Shown one piece after another: positions 44,032 to 56,720 of a DNA stretch of 64,000 nucleotides; the stretch's first letter is position 1, and each line of letters opens with the position of its first letter. The translations under genes were made by a program, and so were the position numbers. The stretch lies in NCBI GenBank assembly GCA_018697195.1, contig CM031866.1:10493455-10557454 (forward strand), given 5' to 3'. The notes beneath the pieces were generated by a model. The model saw nothing but the letters and a program-made list of their open reading frames with translations. It was not told the origin of the DNA and did no database searches. Origin of the DNA: Certhia americana (taxonomy: Eukaryota; Chordata; Aves; Passeriformes; Certhiidae).

Positions 44032-45534
44032 GGTGAGAAATTATCCCAAAATTATGAAAACAGATAGAGGTCAATCAAATACAACAAAGTGGTACTGCTG
44101 TACATCAACCAAAGTCCTAAGAATCTTTAGGACAGGTTCTTCCTACATATGTTTTTCTTCATTATTGTATGAAGAAAGATCTGGGATTAGAAAGAAAGAC
44201 TTCATAACTGAAGGTTCTCTGGCATCAGTCCATTCCAAAAGAGCAAAACCCAAATATTTCTGGTAAGAAAGAGAGCTAAAAGACTGATACTAATAGAGAA
44301 AACTAAAGATCTTGTCTCCCACTTGAGAAACATCAGTTCTCAACATAGGAAGCCCTATTCCTAAACAGTGATTCTGACTACTTAAGTTGCAAGACCCTTG
44401 CCTATTCTATGGGTTTTGTACTCTCAGTTTTTTGGATGGGAGGAGAGAGGCTTTGCAGCCATCTATGTTCCTAGATATTTTCTTTAACTTAAGAAAGCTT
44501 ATAAAATGCCTCAAAGGCTTCTGCTGTGTCTCACTAGGCATCCATTCTGTCAGTAAAAGTCCCTCCTGAAACATAACACGTTATGTGAGGCTGCCTCTGA
44601 GGATGCTTCAGTCATTTTTCCAAAGCAGACACCAAAGTATTCCTTTGGAAATTATTCTGATTTATTTTGCAAGATTGTTAGTTACTAATTACTAGCAAGG
44701 AGGGACAGATAAGAATTTTGGGGCACTAAGCTAAAAATTGAAATATAAATGTTTGAAAACAGAATAATTGAGAACTAAGCATACAAAAAGGCTGGTTTAT
44801 GGATTTTTTGGCTAGCATAGATTGTCAGAATACCACCTTGTACACCTTGTCCCCTAAGAGTAGAGGAAAAGAATCCAGCATTTTCCAGCCCAAAGCCCTT
44901 TGTTTTGAGTCTTCTACTAGATATTCCATTCCTGGGCTAATCTTCCTCCTGCTTGTTCAAATATGGGGAGGGGAGGATTTAACAAAAGTTAAATTTTCCT
45001 TTGATCATTACTGTAATCAGAAAGTAAAGAAAAATTTAGTGAATGTTTTGATATTTTTTTGAGAGACATGTTAGGTTTCTGATATAGAAAATGTAAGGTC
45101 TGCTGAACTCTGAGATAGAAACACAAGTGAAAAGAATTTTCAATTACATCTCACTGGGCAAAGTAACCGGTTTGAAAAGCATCATGAGACATTTCTTATG
45201 CCCAGCCTCACATCTGGTGAGACCAGTGGTGGTTTCTACCATTGACTGGACCAATGAGTCAGAGACTCCTCAGTTGCCATGACAAATATTTTACCAAATG
45301 AATCACAGAACTTACTCAAACTAACGCCATCTGGCAGAGCTCTAAAACTCTGATGGTTGTACTACCCTGTGGATACAACCCTTGCTAAATACAGTAAGTA
45401 GCAAAGACTATTTTCTTTCCCTCTACAGCCAGGTAGCAACTAAAGAAATTTCTGAGCCACAGAAAAACAACACTCCAAACAGACCTGCATATTTTTGCTG
45501 CCTTTTTGCAGTAAATGCACTGCCCTTGCAAATT

Positions 45535-45553
45535 AAAAAAAAAAAAAAAAAAA
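45535..45553. repeat. Poly(A) tract, 19 bp
   Basis: Uninterrupted run of 19 A. It lies inside an open frame (45382-45834, plus) whose translation contains the resulting lysine run, which argues that the frame is not a gene. Confidence 0.85.
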
Positions 45554-47873
45554 TCAAAACCACCAAAACCCAACAAATTATTCACACTGTCTGCACTGAC
45601 TCGTCATTTTTTCTCCCACTCCCATCTGTTCAGTTTCACTCAGCTGGAAACAAGCGAAAAAGCCAGCAACATTCAGCCACTCTGTTCCTTGGGAGTTGGA
45701 GCAGTCAAGAGACTAGAGTTTTAAAATGGACTCACATTGTAGATACAGTTTTTTTAAATGCATTGACAAATTATAGATATATTGGAAATATGTCTTTTAC
45801 CACCAAAACAATTACAAGTTGTATTGCCAGGTGAACAGGACTATAAAAGGAATGAACAAAAATGCAGATAACACCATAATTCCCTTAGGCCTTTGGGCAC
45901 TATAAAGCAAAACATATAAATGCATAAACATCTTTCATGAATTAAAATATATGAGAGTTCATTTTAATCTCTGCAGTTGGAAGTGGAAAGGATTCCGGTG
46001 CTTTTCCAGCATCAGCTTCCAGGTTTCCTAAATTATCCCCCTTTGGTGGTGGGAAGAAACTACATTTCAAACAGTTCAGTGTCTAGTACTCAAAATAATA
46101 AAAATAGTTATTATATTACATTTCTTTGAGTTTTTGAATTCCTGTTCAGTAGTTGTTCTGGTTTATTTTTCATAAAATGTTTCACTTTTCTTCAGAACAG
46201 ATTCTGCTCAACAGCCAGTTTTGTAGATTTATCTGGGTTCTTTCCATTAGTACAATTGCACAGATGGAGAATTTACATTGGTGCTAGAGGTCTAAGCACC
46301 CAAGCATCAAATTAAGCTTTACAAACCATAAATAAATAGACTGCAAAATAGATGATATATATACTGCATTTCTTGGGGATGGCAAGACCAAACAATCCAA
46401 TCATTTGCAGTGCTGATCCAATTCTCCCAAGCATCTCTCCTTTTCAACACTGTATACATTTATTTAGTACCAAGACATAATGGAAATAATTAATCTTTGT
46501 GCTGGAACTGGGCCCAGTACAAGAACCAAATGGAAACCACTTTACTGCTTTTGAGCTTGTGAGCATTACTTTGACTCTTAACACAAAGCAGGCCAAATTC
46601 AATGTTTACCTAATTCACTGTTTTCAGGAACAGTCAAGTTGTACCATGATGCTACTGGTAAAAACTATTGGAACAGGTAGAAGTTCATCCTGGATGTCTG
46701 CTACTCCATGGATCCCCAGAAAGAACAGGCAGAAGGTAAGATACCAACTACTCTTCTCATTGCCAGCAAAATATTGACAGATTCTTTAGCTAATGAAAGC
46801 TCATGACCGCAAAACAAATTTATGAGGCACAAAAGTGTTAGGATAAAGAAAATCAGAGAGCATTTGAAGGTCAGAATATAATTCCTACAGACATCATATG
46901 CTGTGCATGAGATCTTTTAGCACAGTTCAGTACCACAGCACAGCTGGTGCCCAAACAGCTCTCTGCAATACAGTGTCTGACACTATGTAGTCTGAGACCC
47001 TCTACAAACAGACCACCCCACAGACTTGGGTTGCACAGCCAGTACTCAAAATAAAAGTGTTTTAAATAGGTTATTTGGCCAAGAATAATGGCAAACACCC
47101 ATCAGTAACGAACATGGCAGCAATTGTAATTATTTCATTTGATCTGATTAACGCTAAAGATCAAAATACAGACTGTCTGATTGATAATGATGATTACAAG
47201 GTCATTCTGAAATGACCCCTTGTGGTTACTTCATCAATAAGACATAAAAAAGTACTCTACGAGCCACATAAACTGTTTGTCCTGCTGTCTTAATTAGTGA
47301 ATTATGTATTTGTTGGAATTGAGGGTAGGAAAAAAAATCAATGTTGATGAGATATAGAAAAAAAGTATTATTTACTTAGCTGAGACTCCTTTACCTAAAT
47401 TTGCAGTATCCATGGTACTTCAAAGTATTGTGAATAGACACTTGTCCTGAATTCAGACATAATAAACATCGAGAGAAAACAAAAGCTAGTGTTTCCACAA
47501 GTTTAAAACATACGCAAAATGATACAATATTCTGCTTCTCTTAATGTAGCAATCCTTTGTGAACAGATGGTAGCAGATCTGTGTGATGCAGTGGGCAGCA
47601 TTTCCATATCACGCTGCTGGCAAATATCACCACCATTTAACTCATTTATTCCTGTGCACACCCTCACAACACATGGACACATTGCTACCTGTCAGAGGTG
47701 CTCAGCACCCACCTCTCCAGAGTATTTAGTGCTTAGGTCTGGCTTCTCCCTGTATTGTACCCGATGAAAAGGTTTTTCATGACTCCTTCAACAACTACAA
47801 AATTAACATTGCCCTCTGCTTTTCAGGCAAAAGATAACCCTGATAACCCAAGTTCAGACATTTTAGTTTAGAC

Positions 47874-47892
47874 AAAAAAAAAAAAAAAAAAA
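47874..47892. repeat. Poly(A) tract, 19 bp
   Basis: Uninterrupted run of 19 A followed by 'cacaaaaaactg'. No retroposon body was recognised beside it. Confidence 0.85.
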
Positions 47893-50800
47893 CACAAAAA
47901 ACTGAAGTAAAAAAAAACAGCTGGTCTATGCTTTAGGCTGGTAAAACAAGAGGAGCCCCTTCTGTGAGATGAGGTGCTACATGAGGAGTACAGTGAATAA
48001 AGCTTGTCCATGGCTGCCACCTTCTCAGTTCCCTTCTTACTGCCCTGCCACGACCCTTGTGACACCAGCCTTCTCTTTAACAGCATCACTTCCACTAGAT
48101 GAAGGTACTGATACCCATTTCTCTCCTGTGCCAGACTTCTGCCACAGTTTTTCCAACAGTGGGGGCCTAATTGAAGTCTCTTCTCTATGCCATCCACAAT
48201 TTCCACAATATGTACAAGGGACTTCAGCATTTGTTTAAACTGAGTTAGGGAATTCAGAAGATCAGGGAGACACAGAGAGGAAAAGGGAAACCAATGAGAG
48301 AGTGGGACAAACTAGGGAAGCACAACAAAATCAATTAAAGAAAACCTGTACTCTTCACAGCAACCAATTCACTGGCAAATTATTTGCTTATTTAGGCCCA
48401 TATTTCACCCTTTATCTTGCCCTAAGGTATATGACTGGATAGCCAGAATGCACTTTCAGTGTATTTGTTGCAGAACATAATTAACCATGGCCAGAATTAC
48501 ATTCATTTCTCATATCCTGTGTGCAGCTGTAGGAGGCAGAGGATGTCTTTCAAAAGCATACATCTTTATTACAATCTCAGCATTGTCTGCAAGATCAGAA
48601 CACACAGTTCCCATCCCAAAATAACCCTAGAGATTCTCAGTACTATATAATATGAGGAGTCAAGCAAATTTCACTTTTGCATGTACTGCAGCATCCTGCA
48701 GATCAGGTTGAAGACCAGAGAAAATCCACATTCTCCTCACTAATGTGTGACACAGGAACCAGCAACCCTCAACTGTCTCTGCATTGAGAAGCTCCAGTAA
48801 AAAACCTTTACAGACCTCTCACATTCCCTGGAGAGAAGGTACAAAAAACTAAGATGTTGTACATATAATCCTCTTCAGAAAATATTTATTGTCAACAGTT
48901 ACTTGCTTTTCATTATTTATTATGTTATAATAAAGTAAGACCAATCCCAAATAATTCAGTCATCAGTTTGAAACTATGAAATCCATCACCTGTCAAAATT
49001 ACTGCTATCTCTTAGAAACCTTACATGATTCATTATTTATTTCAGCCACTGAATACATAGAAAGCACTTTGTTCTCAAGATACCCTCCATAGATGCCACT
49101 TTTAAATACTGCATATGCCTTTAATATTAATGCTCTTTATGTATTATTGCAAGAAACTTTCAAAGGCTTTTCTATGGACACAAATTATGAGCATATGTTA
49201 AACCAGGATCTACTGCAAGGCAGCCAAATTGAAGTGGGAAGTTGTATGGAATTTTAAGGTTTTATTTTAATTTTCCATTTTCCAGAATATTTTGTATTTT
49301 TAACTTTTTACTCTGACTGGGAGGCAGAGGATGCGGAGGAGAATATTAGACTTTCATACAGCCCCAATTATTATTAACTATGTGGACTGGTTTATATTCT
49401 CAGCTTTTTAAAAGTCAATTAGACAAAAGAAACTCCCTCAACATCTCAAAATAAATTTCCACACTAAGCAGAGTTGAGGAGATGCCTCAGAGTTATGATG
49501 GTGAGATGGAATATTGATAACTACTTTACTTCACTTCAAGTGATTCATATCTGTCCTGACAGGCTGCCTGGAAATGCATAATGCAAATAAAATACTTGTG
49601 GTCTCCAAATTACCCACAGCAAACACATTCATACTGCCCAAGCCACAGCCCATAGAGATAAATTGTACTGTTGAGCTCAGCAGAAGAAAATGCCACTGGG
49701 TAAATTAGCAATGGTTGAGCTTGAGTGTTTATACAAGATAGAGGAGTACTTAAGAGTTAATGATTAGAGCCTCAAAAAACCAAACTCAAACCCAGAAACT
49801 GGCACACAGTGCTTCAGTTACATTTGACTGTGACGTGTTGCACAGGGGGTAAATCCAGACTTGTTTTGAACACTTCTTTTCATAATGCATTCCCTGTACA
49901 GTCAAGAAACAGTGAGATGGTCCAGAGGACACTTTGGAAGATCTAGCTAAGTACTCTACATGAACTCTTGCTTTCCAAAGCCTCTACTGAGCATCTAAAG
50001 AATGAAACAAATAAACAGTGTGGATAGTCTTTCTACTCTTCTTCCTCACCAAATGTAAATATACCTTTAGATTAAAAGGCAGCGTTTATTGGGTTTTAAT
50101 ATTGCAAACAAAAGAATATATAAAGAGGTTCACAGTGACTTTCAGCAGCTAAATGCACACAATTACACACATTATTTGCATCAGCAGTTCAAAGGAAGCA
50201 AAACTGACAGCTATTATGTTACAAGATTGGTTGGTTTTTCTTCCAACTAAAAACCCATACTACAATTGTTGGAAGCATGGATAATATTACAACAGCCTTA
50301 AGGTAGTTAAGGTCTTACCCAAAAGCAAGTGAGTATTGAAAATGCTGGACTAGGATGCACTCAGGTACCTGCAGAAAAACTTGGGCAAAAAGCCCATAGC
50401 ATGTAACATGCAGATCTGCATGTTGTTTCAAAATCAGCCTACACAGGTGCCAGGAAAATTCAAGAATGATACCATATGGAAAGCTAAAAGAAAATAGCAC
50501 AAGAGAAAAATTCCTCCCTTACAGATTCTTAATAACTCTTATAAAAGTGAGGATGCATTAATAACAGGGCACCTTGAAGTTGAAGAAATACTCAGTACAA
50601 GAGAGCTACCAAGCATGCAACACAATCCTAAACTCATAAGAAGCTTTTCAAACGTCAGTCCAAAATATTTTGGCTAAAGTTTCTAAGAAGAGGTTTTAAA
50701 TTCAAGCCTTTCTCAGCCTTCACTGCAGCCTTGTTCCTGTGGTGCTTGTAAAACTGTTGGTTTTGAACACCTGGCTATGCTTGAAAACAGTCATGAGAAG

Positions 50801-52677
50801 TTTGTAACTGGAATCTTCTTCTGGGGTCCTCCAGCTCCTGGATAGGAACTTGCTCTGTAAATTCATGCAACTCATGCAACACCTTTCATTACCTCTTTAA
50901 GGACATAAATGTCTGCCTCTGAAATTAAGAACTGAAATACTGAGTAGAATATGACTCAGAATGCATCTAGAATTTGTTTTGGGGTTTTTTTTCCCCAATG
51001 AATAGACCAGGGAAATTTCCTAAAACATCTTTTATATACAACTAGGGCCATCAGAAGGCTCAGTCTGAATGCTTGTTTATATATTAAGAAATCTATTAGT
51101 GTATAATTGACAATAGAATTTTTCATTCTATTCAGACGTTTTTTAGAGTAGAGGCTAAAGAACATGGTACATGAACTAATGCACTTGAATGAATTGCACG
51201 TGGTCATTTGTGACTTCATTGAATGAATTCAGTTTTCCAGTAGTTTGGAAGACATAGGCAGGATACACAAATGATCAGAACTGAAAGGGTACAGAGCACT
51301 AATTATTCTACCTGAAGAAAAATATTAACATTAAAATAACAGCATCTCCTACTATATATAAGGATCCCAATGCCCTGAAAATTATTCTGAGCACATTTGC
51401 TCAGTAAAAGGTTCATAAAATAACTCTATAGAATAAGCATTTAACAGAGAGCACATGACTAAATTCAGCCAACAAAACTAGTTTACACTTAATCCTGTCA
51501 TTAAAGTCCAATGTCATGCCACATTTCAGTATTAGAAGTAATTTATGTTTACTCCATCTTTGTTTTCTTAACATCTAAGTAGTTACAACTGAACAATTGC
51601 CAAACAACCCTATTTTTTTTTCTTTAAAATTGGATTTGTGGGAGATTGTGGGAATTGAAGACAAGAAGGGTTCAGACAGAAATATTTAGATACCTATGCA
51701 CTGCATTTAGCTACCCCTAGGGAAGCAAGACTATCAGTTACCATGAACTTCCATAAAAAGCAAAAGCTGTGTTGTAGCAAGGTGTTTTCAGGAGTACAAT
51801 AGAAGCAACCACCCCTCATGGGGTGAATGAATGCCTTGAAGGCCTTCTAGAGAAACACACAGAGAATGAACAACAGAAATAAATAACAGTTTAAATTAAG
51901 ATCATTCAGGACACAATTTCATTTATACAATAATAACAAAGGTAAAGAAAAAAAAAGTTCAAAAATTAATACCAGAGAACACACGTTGCATCTTACGGAT
52001 TGAAGAACATGATTTTTTCCAGGTTAACATCTGAATTTGAGTTCCAGAGAAAAACAGATAAGTAGCTATACCAGAAGAAAACTACACGTTGTTCAAGCAT
52101 ATCCAGTGAAGAGTTGAGACAACCATTAAGAATCATGAAGAAAACATTCACAGAATCATAAAAACATGGTGCTCAGAAGCTCTCTTTCCTGTAGAGTGGC
52201 TTCCTTTCAGAAGCACAAACCCAACTAAGTGGCTGAAACAGGGGATGTGCTTCAAGATAGCAAAGCAGCATTTTACCTTTGAAATGAAAGGCAGCCCAGC
52301 ATACATATTTATCTGGCATAATGTCTCTTTATGAGTGTTTCTTTCTAGGCTGACCTCACTGTAAAAGCTTTTGAATTTTCTGGCTTCCCATTAAACACTC
52401 CCCCTTTTGCCAAAAGCAAAACATTTCTACTATCTCTTACCCCTAAGCAAAACTAGAAAAAGAAGTCAGATTTTTTTTAAATATATAATGATGGTTCCTA
52501 TATAGAAACATCATATTTACCTCTGATTATTTTGCATAATATAACTTCCCTTAGCTCAGTGAAAATTTTCTTTCATATAGCAAGTGGAACCAGCTATTTC
52601 TCCATAGCATCTGTGTAGTTCAGTGTTTGTTCTCTAAATTTGGATCCCTTTCCTCTTCCTCCCTCTCTCTCTCTCTG

Positions 52678-53400
52678 TGTCTTGGTTTGAAAAAGACAGG
52701 GACCAAAGAAAAGGGAAACTTCCCTTGGGGTTTGTTATAATTCCAAAATTGAAAGAGAGGCCTTAGGCAACGATAAGGAGGGTAGGAATAACAGTTCTTT
52801 ACTAGTTAGTCCAACAAGGTACATTAACAATAATTACAATATTGACAACAAACAGAACTAGAGGAGGGGAAAAAAAAAAAACCAAAACAACAAGTCAGTC
52901 ACAGTTCTTCCTCTGGTAACACCCCCCCACCCCCCTCAGTACCGTCACAAGCAAATAGGCTAGCGGCAGCTCTAGGAGGGTGAGATAATTCCGAGGGTTC
53001 ACAGTGGCTGGAGCTGTTGGAAAAAAAAGTGTCCCGGCTGGCAGGGGCTGTAGAAACAGCGTGGGGAGACCTCGAGCAGAACTGAAGAAACCGTGGGTGC
53101 AGGGCAGGGAGGAAACGGGTTCCCAAAATCCCGGGGGACACACGAAGAGACCGGTGGTCCGACGGAGTCCGAGGTGAAGGGAAAAAGTGAGAGCTCTCTG
53201 CCTCGCCGAGACGAGCAGCCCTGGCCGTCCCCCCAGAGCAGAAAAAAAAACTGCCCTGAGCGAAGTGGAATCAATGTCTCTGTGTAGCTGCTTCCTTTGT
53301 TTGTTCCTGAGCACCCATAAGTACCGAAAAGCACCCAGCCATTAGCTCTTTAGCAACTTCTGGGAAAAAATTCTATAAGAAATCAACCCAACCCCCAACA
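52678..53400 (-). repeat. 3' LTR of the provirus
   Basis: A 723-bp LTR bounded by the canonical TG and CA. On the minus strand it opens with 'TGTTGGGGGTT' and closes with 'CCAAGACA'. It is paired with the copy at 58611-59345. The body is GC-richer than the surrounding host DNA and keeps many CpG sites, consistent with a young insertion. A variant poly(A) signal AGTAAA lies on the minus strand at 52803-52798. That leaves about 120 bases to the LTR end and fits a short R/U5. I could not place a TATA box with confidence. Confidence 0.92.
52798..52803 (-). promoter_or_regulatory. Candidate polyadenylation signal AGTAAA (3' LTR)
   Basis: AGTAAA is a known variant of AATAAA. It sits about 120 bases before the LTR end, where a retroviral R/U5 boundary signal would be expected. 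The same hexamer occurs at the matching place in the other LTR (58731-58736). No cleavage site can be read from sequence alone. Confidence 0.4.
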
Positions 53401-53430
53401 TTATCCACCCCGAATTTTTTCCCACCCCAA
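53401..53430 (-). promoter_or_regulatory. Polypurine tract upstream of the 3' LTR
   Basis: On the minus strand this stretch is almost entirely purine, with a 'GGGGTGGGAAAAAA' core and then 'CGGGGTGGATAA' directly before the LTR. Its place between pol and the 3' LTR is where the primer for plus-strand DNA synthesis lies in retroviruses. The few pyrimidines leave the exact RNase H cut point uncertain. Confidence 0.75.
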
Positions 53431-53537
53431 TATGTTACATCAAATTTAAACTTTAAAATTATGTACATACATGCAATACCTTAATTATATACATATATAC
53501 ATGCAGCTACAAATACAGGCACAGTGTCATGAGTAGC

Positions 53538-56500
53538 TCACCCTAAAACAAGATCCCCTTGAGGTATGCATCGAGTCTCTCCATCTCTCAGCATGACCCA
53601 CCAGGTGCAGCCTGGTCCATGAGCAAAGACCACTCCACGGATGGGCTTGTCTTTGCTGGAGGCAGAATTAACCCAAACCGTTTTTCCTAGCATACCTCTC
53701 ATGTGTACCACTGGAACTTTATCTCCATCTGTTGTTCCCAAGGCTTCAGACTGGGCAGGGCCTGCTCGGTTAGTGGAACCTCGGGTGTTCACTAACCATG
53801 TAGCCTTTGCTAAATTAATCTCCCAGTTCTTGAAAGTCCCCCCACCAAGTGCCTTTAAGGTGGTTTTCAGCAGGCCATTGCACCGTTCAACTTTCCCAGC
53901 TGCTGGTGCATGGTAAGGAATATGGTACACCCACTCAATACCATGTTCTTTAGCCCAGGTGTTAATAAGGCTGTTTTTGAAATGAGTCCCATTGTCTGAC
54001 TCAATCCTCTCAGGGGTACCATGCCTCCACAGGACCTGCTTTTCCAGGCCTAGGATGGTGTTCCGGGCAGTAGCATGAGGCACAGGGTAGGTCTCCAACC
54101 ATCCAGTGGTGGCCTCCACCATGGTCAGCACGTAGCGCTTGCCTTGGCGGGTTTGGGGCAGTGTGATGTAATCAATCTGCCAGGCTTCCCCATACTTGTA
54201 CTTGGACCACCGCCCACCGTACCAGAGGGGCTTCAGCCTCTTGGCCTGTTTGATGGCAGCACACGTCTCACAGTCGTGGATAACCTGTGAAATACTGTCC
54301 ATGGTTAGATCCACCCCTCGGTCTCGTGCCCACTTATAGGTGGCATCCCTACCCTGATGCCCTGAGGCATCATGGGCCCATCGAGCTAGGAACAACTCTC
54401 CCTTGTGTTCCCAATCTAAGTCTATTTTTGCCACTTCTATCTTTGCAGCATGATCCACCTGCTCATTATGTCGGTGCTCCTCATTAGCCCGGCTCTTGGG
54501 GACATGGGCATCTACATGACGAACTCTTACAGGGAGCTTCTCTACTCGAGTGGCAATATCTTTCCACTCCTCAGCAGCCCAGATTGGTTTCCCTCTACGC
54601 TGCCAGCTGGCCTTTCTCCACCGTTCTAGCCACCCCCACAGAGCATTGGCTACCATCCATGAGTCAGTGTAGAGGTAGAGCTTGGGCCACCTCTCTCTCT
54701 CAGCAATGTCCAGAGCCAGTTGAACGGCTTTGAGCTCGGCAAATTGACTTGATCCCCCTTCTCCTTCAGTAGCCTCTGCTACCTGTCGTGTGGGGCTCCA
54801 CACAGCTGCTTTCCACTTCCGGTTCATCCCTACAATACGACAGGAACCATCAGTGAAAAGAGCGTAGCGTTTTTCTTCTGCTGGTAGCTGGTTGTACGGT
54901 GGAGCTTCTTCAGCACGTGGCACCTGTTCCTGCTCCTCTTCATCAGTGAGACCAAATTTTTCACCCTCAGGCCAGTTCGTAATTATTTCTAAAATCCCAG
55001 GGCGATTTGGGTTTCCAATACGGGCGCGCTGCGTGATGAGAGCGATCCATTTGCTCCATGTGGCATCAGTGGCGTGGTGGGTAGAGGGAACCTTTCCTTT
55101 GAACATCCACCCCAGCACTGGTAGTCGGGGTGCCAGGAGGAGTTGTGCTTCTGTCCCAATCACCTCTGAGGCAGCTTGGACTCCTTCATAGGCAGCCAAG
55201 ATCTCCTTCTCTGTGGGAGTGTAGTTGGCTTCAGATCCTCTGTAGCTTCGGCTCCAGAATCCCAGCGGTCGTCCTCGAGTCTCTCCAGGCACTTTCTGCC
55301 AAAGGCTCCAGGACAGACCATGGCTCCCGGCTGCAGAGTAAAGCACATTCCTCACCTCTGGTCCCGTCCTGACTGGGCCAAGGGCTACTGCATGAGCGAT
55401 CTCCTGCTTGATTTGGGAGAAGGCTTGTTGCTGTTCAGGGCCCCAGTGGAAATCATTCTTTTTACAGGTAACCAGGTAGAGAGGGCTCACGATCTGACTG
55501 TACTCTGGAATGTGCATTCTCCAAAAACCTATGGCGCCTAGGAAAGCTTGTGTCTCCTTCTTGTTGGTTGGTGGAGACATCGCAGTGATCTTATTGATGA
55601 CCTCAGTGGGAATTTGACGCCGTCCATCTTGCCACTTCACCCCCAGGAACTGGATTTCTCGAGCGGGCCCTTTGACTTTGCTCTTCTTGATGGCAAAACC
55701 AGCTTCTAGCAGAATCCGGATGATCTTCTCACCTTTCTCAAATACCTCCATTGCCGTGTTCCCCCACACAATGATGTCATCAATGTATTGCAGGTGTTCT
55801 GGAGCTTCACCCTTTTCCAGTACAGCCTGGATCAGTCCATGGCAGATGGTGGGACTGTGTTTCCACCCCTGGGGCAGTCGGTTCCAGGTGTACTGCACTC
55901 CCCTCCATGTGAAGGCAAACTGAGGCCTGCATTCTGCTGCCAAAGGAATGGAGAAAAACGCATTGGCAATGTCAATAGTGGCATACCATTTCGCTGCCTT
56001 GGACTCCAGCTCATACTGGAGTTCCAGCATGTCTGGCACAGCAGCACTCAGTGGTGGAGTCACTTCATTCAAGCCACGATAGTCCACAGTCAATCTCCAT
56101 TCTCCTTCAGATTTGCGCACAGGCCAAATAGGGCTGTTGAAGGGTGAGTGTGCTTTGCTGACCACCCCTTGGCTCTCCAGCTCACGGATCATTTTGTGGA
56201 TGGGGATCACGGCATCTCGATTCGTCCGGTACTGCCGGCGGTGCACTGTTGAGGTGGCAATTGGCACCTGTTGCTCTTCCACCTTCAGGAGTCCTACTGC
56301 AGATGGGTTCTCTGACAGACCAGGCAAGGTGTTCAACTGCTTAATGCTCTCTGTCTCCACAGCAGCTATTCCAAAAGCCCACCTGAGTCCTTTCGGGTCT
56401 TTGTAATAGCCATTCCGGAGGTAGTCCATGCCCAGGATACTCGGGGCCTCTGGGCCAGTCACAATTGGGTGTTCTTGCCATTCTTTCCTGGTCAGGCTCA

Positions 56501-56720
56501 CCTCAGCTTCCAACAAAGTAAATTCCTGTGATCCCCCTGTCACCCCGGCAATAGAAACAGGTTCTGTCCCTACATGACTCGATGGCATCAGTGTACATTG
56601 TGAACCAGTGTCAACCAACGCACTGTATTCTTGTGGCTCTGATGTGCCAGGCCATCTGACCCACACTGTCCAAAAGACCCGGTTCTCCCGTGCCTCTTCC
56701 TGGCTAGAGGCAGGGCCCCT
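53538..56720 (-). CDS. pol: Pro-Pol polyprotein (protease, RT, RNase H, integrase)
   Basis: This frame begins directly after the gag UAG and is in the same frame as gag. It runs open for 1060 codons to its stop. Residues counted from the first codon after UAG: aspartic protease with active-site DTGS at 37-40 and a downstream ILGMD motif; reverse transcriptase with catalytic D250 and YIDD at 312-315; RNase H with D624, E662, D686 and D756; integrase with an H783/H788/C817/C820 zinc site and a D850, D909, E945 triad with exactly 35 residues between the last two. All key residues are intact. No ATG opens the frame, so expression as a Gag-Pol extension through the UAG is the natural reading. The products would process the polyprotein, copy the RNA and insert the DNA. 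The ERVL (class III) assignment is from Gag and the overall RT/IN pattern. There is no dUTPase or env after integrase. Confidence 0.95.
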   Translation of the reverse strand, partial: RGPASSQEEARENRVFWTVWVRWPGTSEPQEYSALVDTGSQCTLMPSSHVGTEPVSIAGVTGGSQEFTLLEAEVSLTRKEWQEHPIVTGPEAPSILGMDYLRNGYYKDPKGLRWAFGIAAVETESIKQLNTLPGLSENPSAVGLLKVEEQQVPIATSTVHRRQYRTNRDAVIPIHKMIRELESQGVVSKAHSPFNSPIWPVRKSEGEWRLTVDYRGLNEVTPPLSAAVPDMLELQYELESKAAKWYATIDIANAFFSIPLAAECRPQFAFTWRGVQYTWNRLPQGWKHSPTICHGLIQAVLEKGEAPEHLQYIDDIIVWGNTAMEVFEKGEKIIRILLEAGFAIKKSKVKGPAREIQFLGVKWQDGRRQIPTEVINKITAMSPPTNKKETQAFLGAIGFWRMHIPEYSQIVSPLYLVTCKKNDFHWGPEQQQAFSQIKQEIAHAVALGPVRTGPEVRNVLYSAAGSHGLSWSLWQKVPGETRGRPLGFWSRSYRGSEANYTPTEKEILAAYEGVQAASEVIGTEAQLLLAPRLPVLGWMFKGKVPSTHHATDATWSKWIALITQRARIGNPNRPGILEIITNWPEGEKFGLTDEEEQEQVPRAEEAPPYNQLPAEEKRYALFTDGSCRIVGMNRKWKAAVWSPTRQVAEATEGEGGSSQFAELKAVQLALDIAERERWPKLYLYTDSWMVANALWGWLERWRKASWQRRGKPIWAAEEWKDIATRVEKLPVRVRHVDAHVPKSRANEEHRHNEQVDHAAKIEVAKIDLDWEHKGELFLARWAHDASGHQGRDATYKWARDRGVDLTMDSISQVIHDCETCAAIKQAKRLKPLWYGGRWSKYKYGEAWQIDYITLPQTRQGKRYVLTMVEATTGWLETYPVPHATARNTILGLEKQVLWRHGTPERIESDNGTHFKNSLINTWAKEHGIEWVYHIPYHAPAAGKVERCNGLLKTTLKALGGGTFKNWEINLAKATWLVNTRGSTNRAGPAQSEALGTTDGDKVPVVHMRGMLGKTVWVNSASSKDKPIRGVVFAHGPGCTWWVMLRDGETRCIPQGDLVLG

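Larger units (their letters stand above)
44032..52677. other. Noncoding AT-rich DNA up to the provirus
   Basis: No gene was recognised. Long A19 runs lie at 45535-45553 and 47874-47892. A weak exon-like interval is at 46628-46735. The last stretch before the provirus (about 52650-52677) is a CT-rich simple repeat ending in 'tctctg'. From 48021 to 52677 I counted only 10 CpG dinucleotides in 4657 bases, which is strong CpG depletion. Confidence 0.55.

Noticed and set aside
45382..45834. Plus-strand open frame of 150 codons
   Set aside because: It runs through a 19-base poly(A) tract, giving a lysine run, and shows no family resemblance.
52148..52165. 'tcacagaatcataaaa' stretch resembling a CR1 tail
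   Set aside because: The sequence that should follow in CR1 (a 'ggttggaaggga'-type block) is absent, so the match is too short to call.
53401..53537. Possible small env or accessory gene between pol and the 3' LTR
   Set aside because: Only 137 bases are available and most of the right part is polypurine tract. No open frame of useful length exists.
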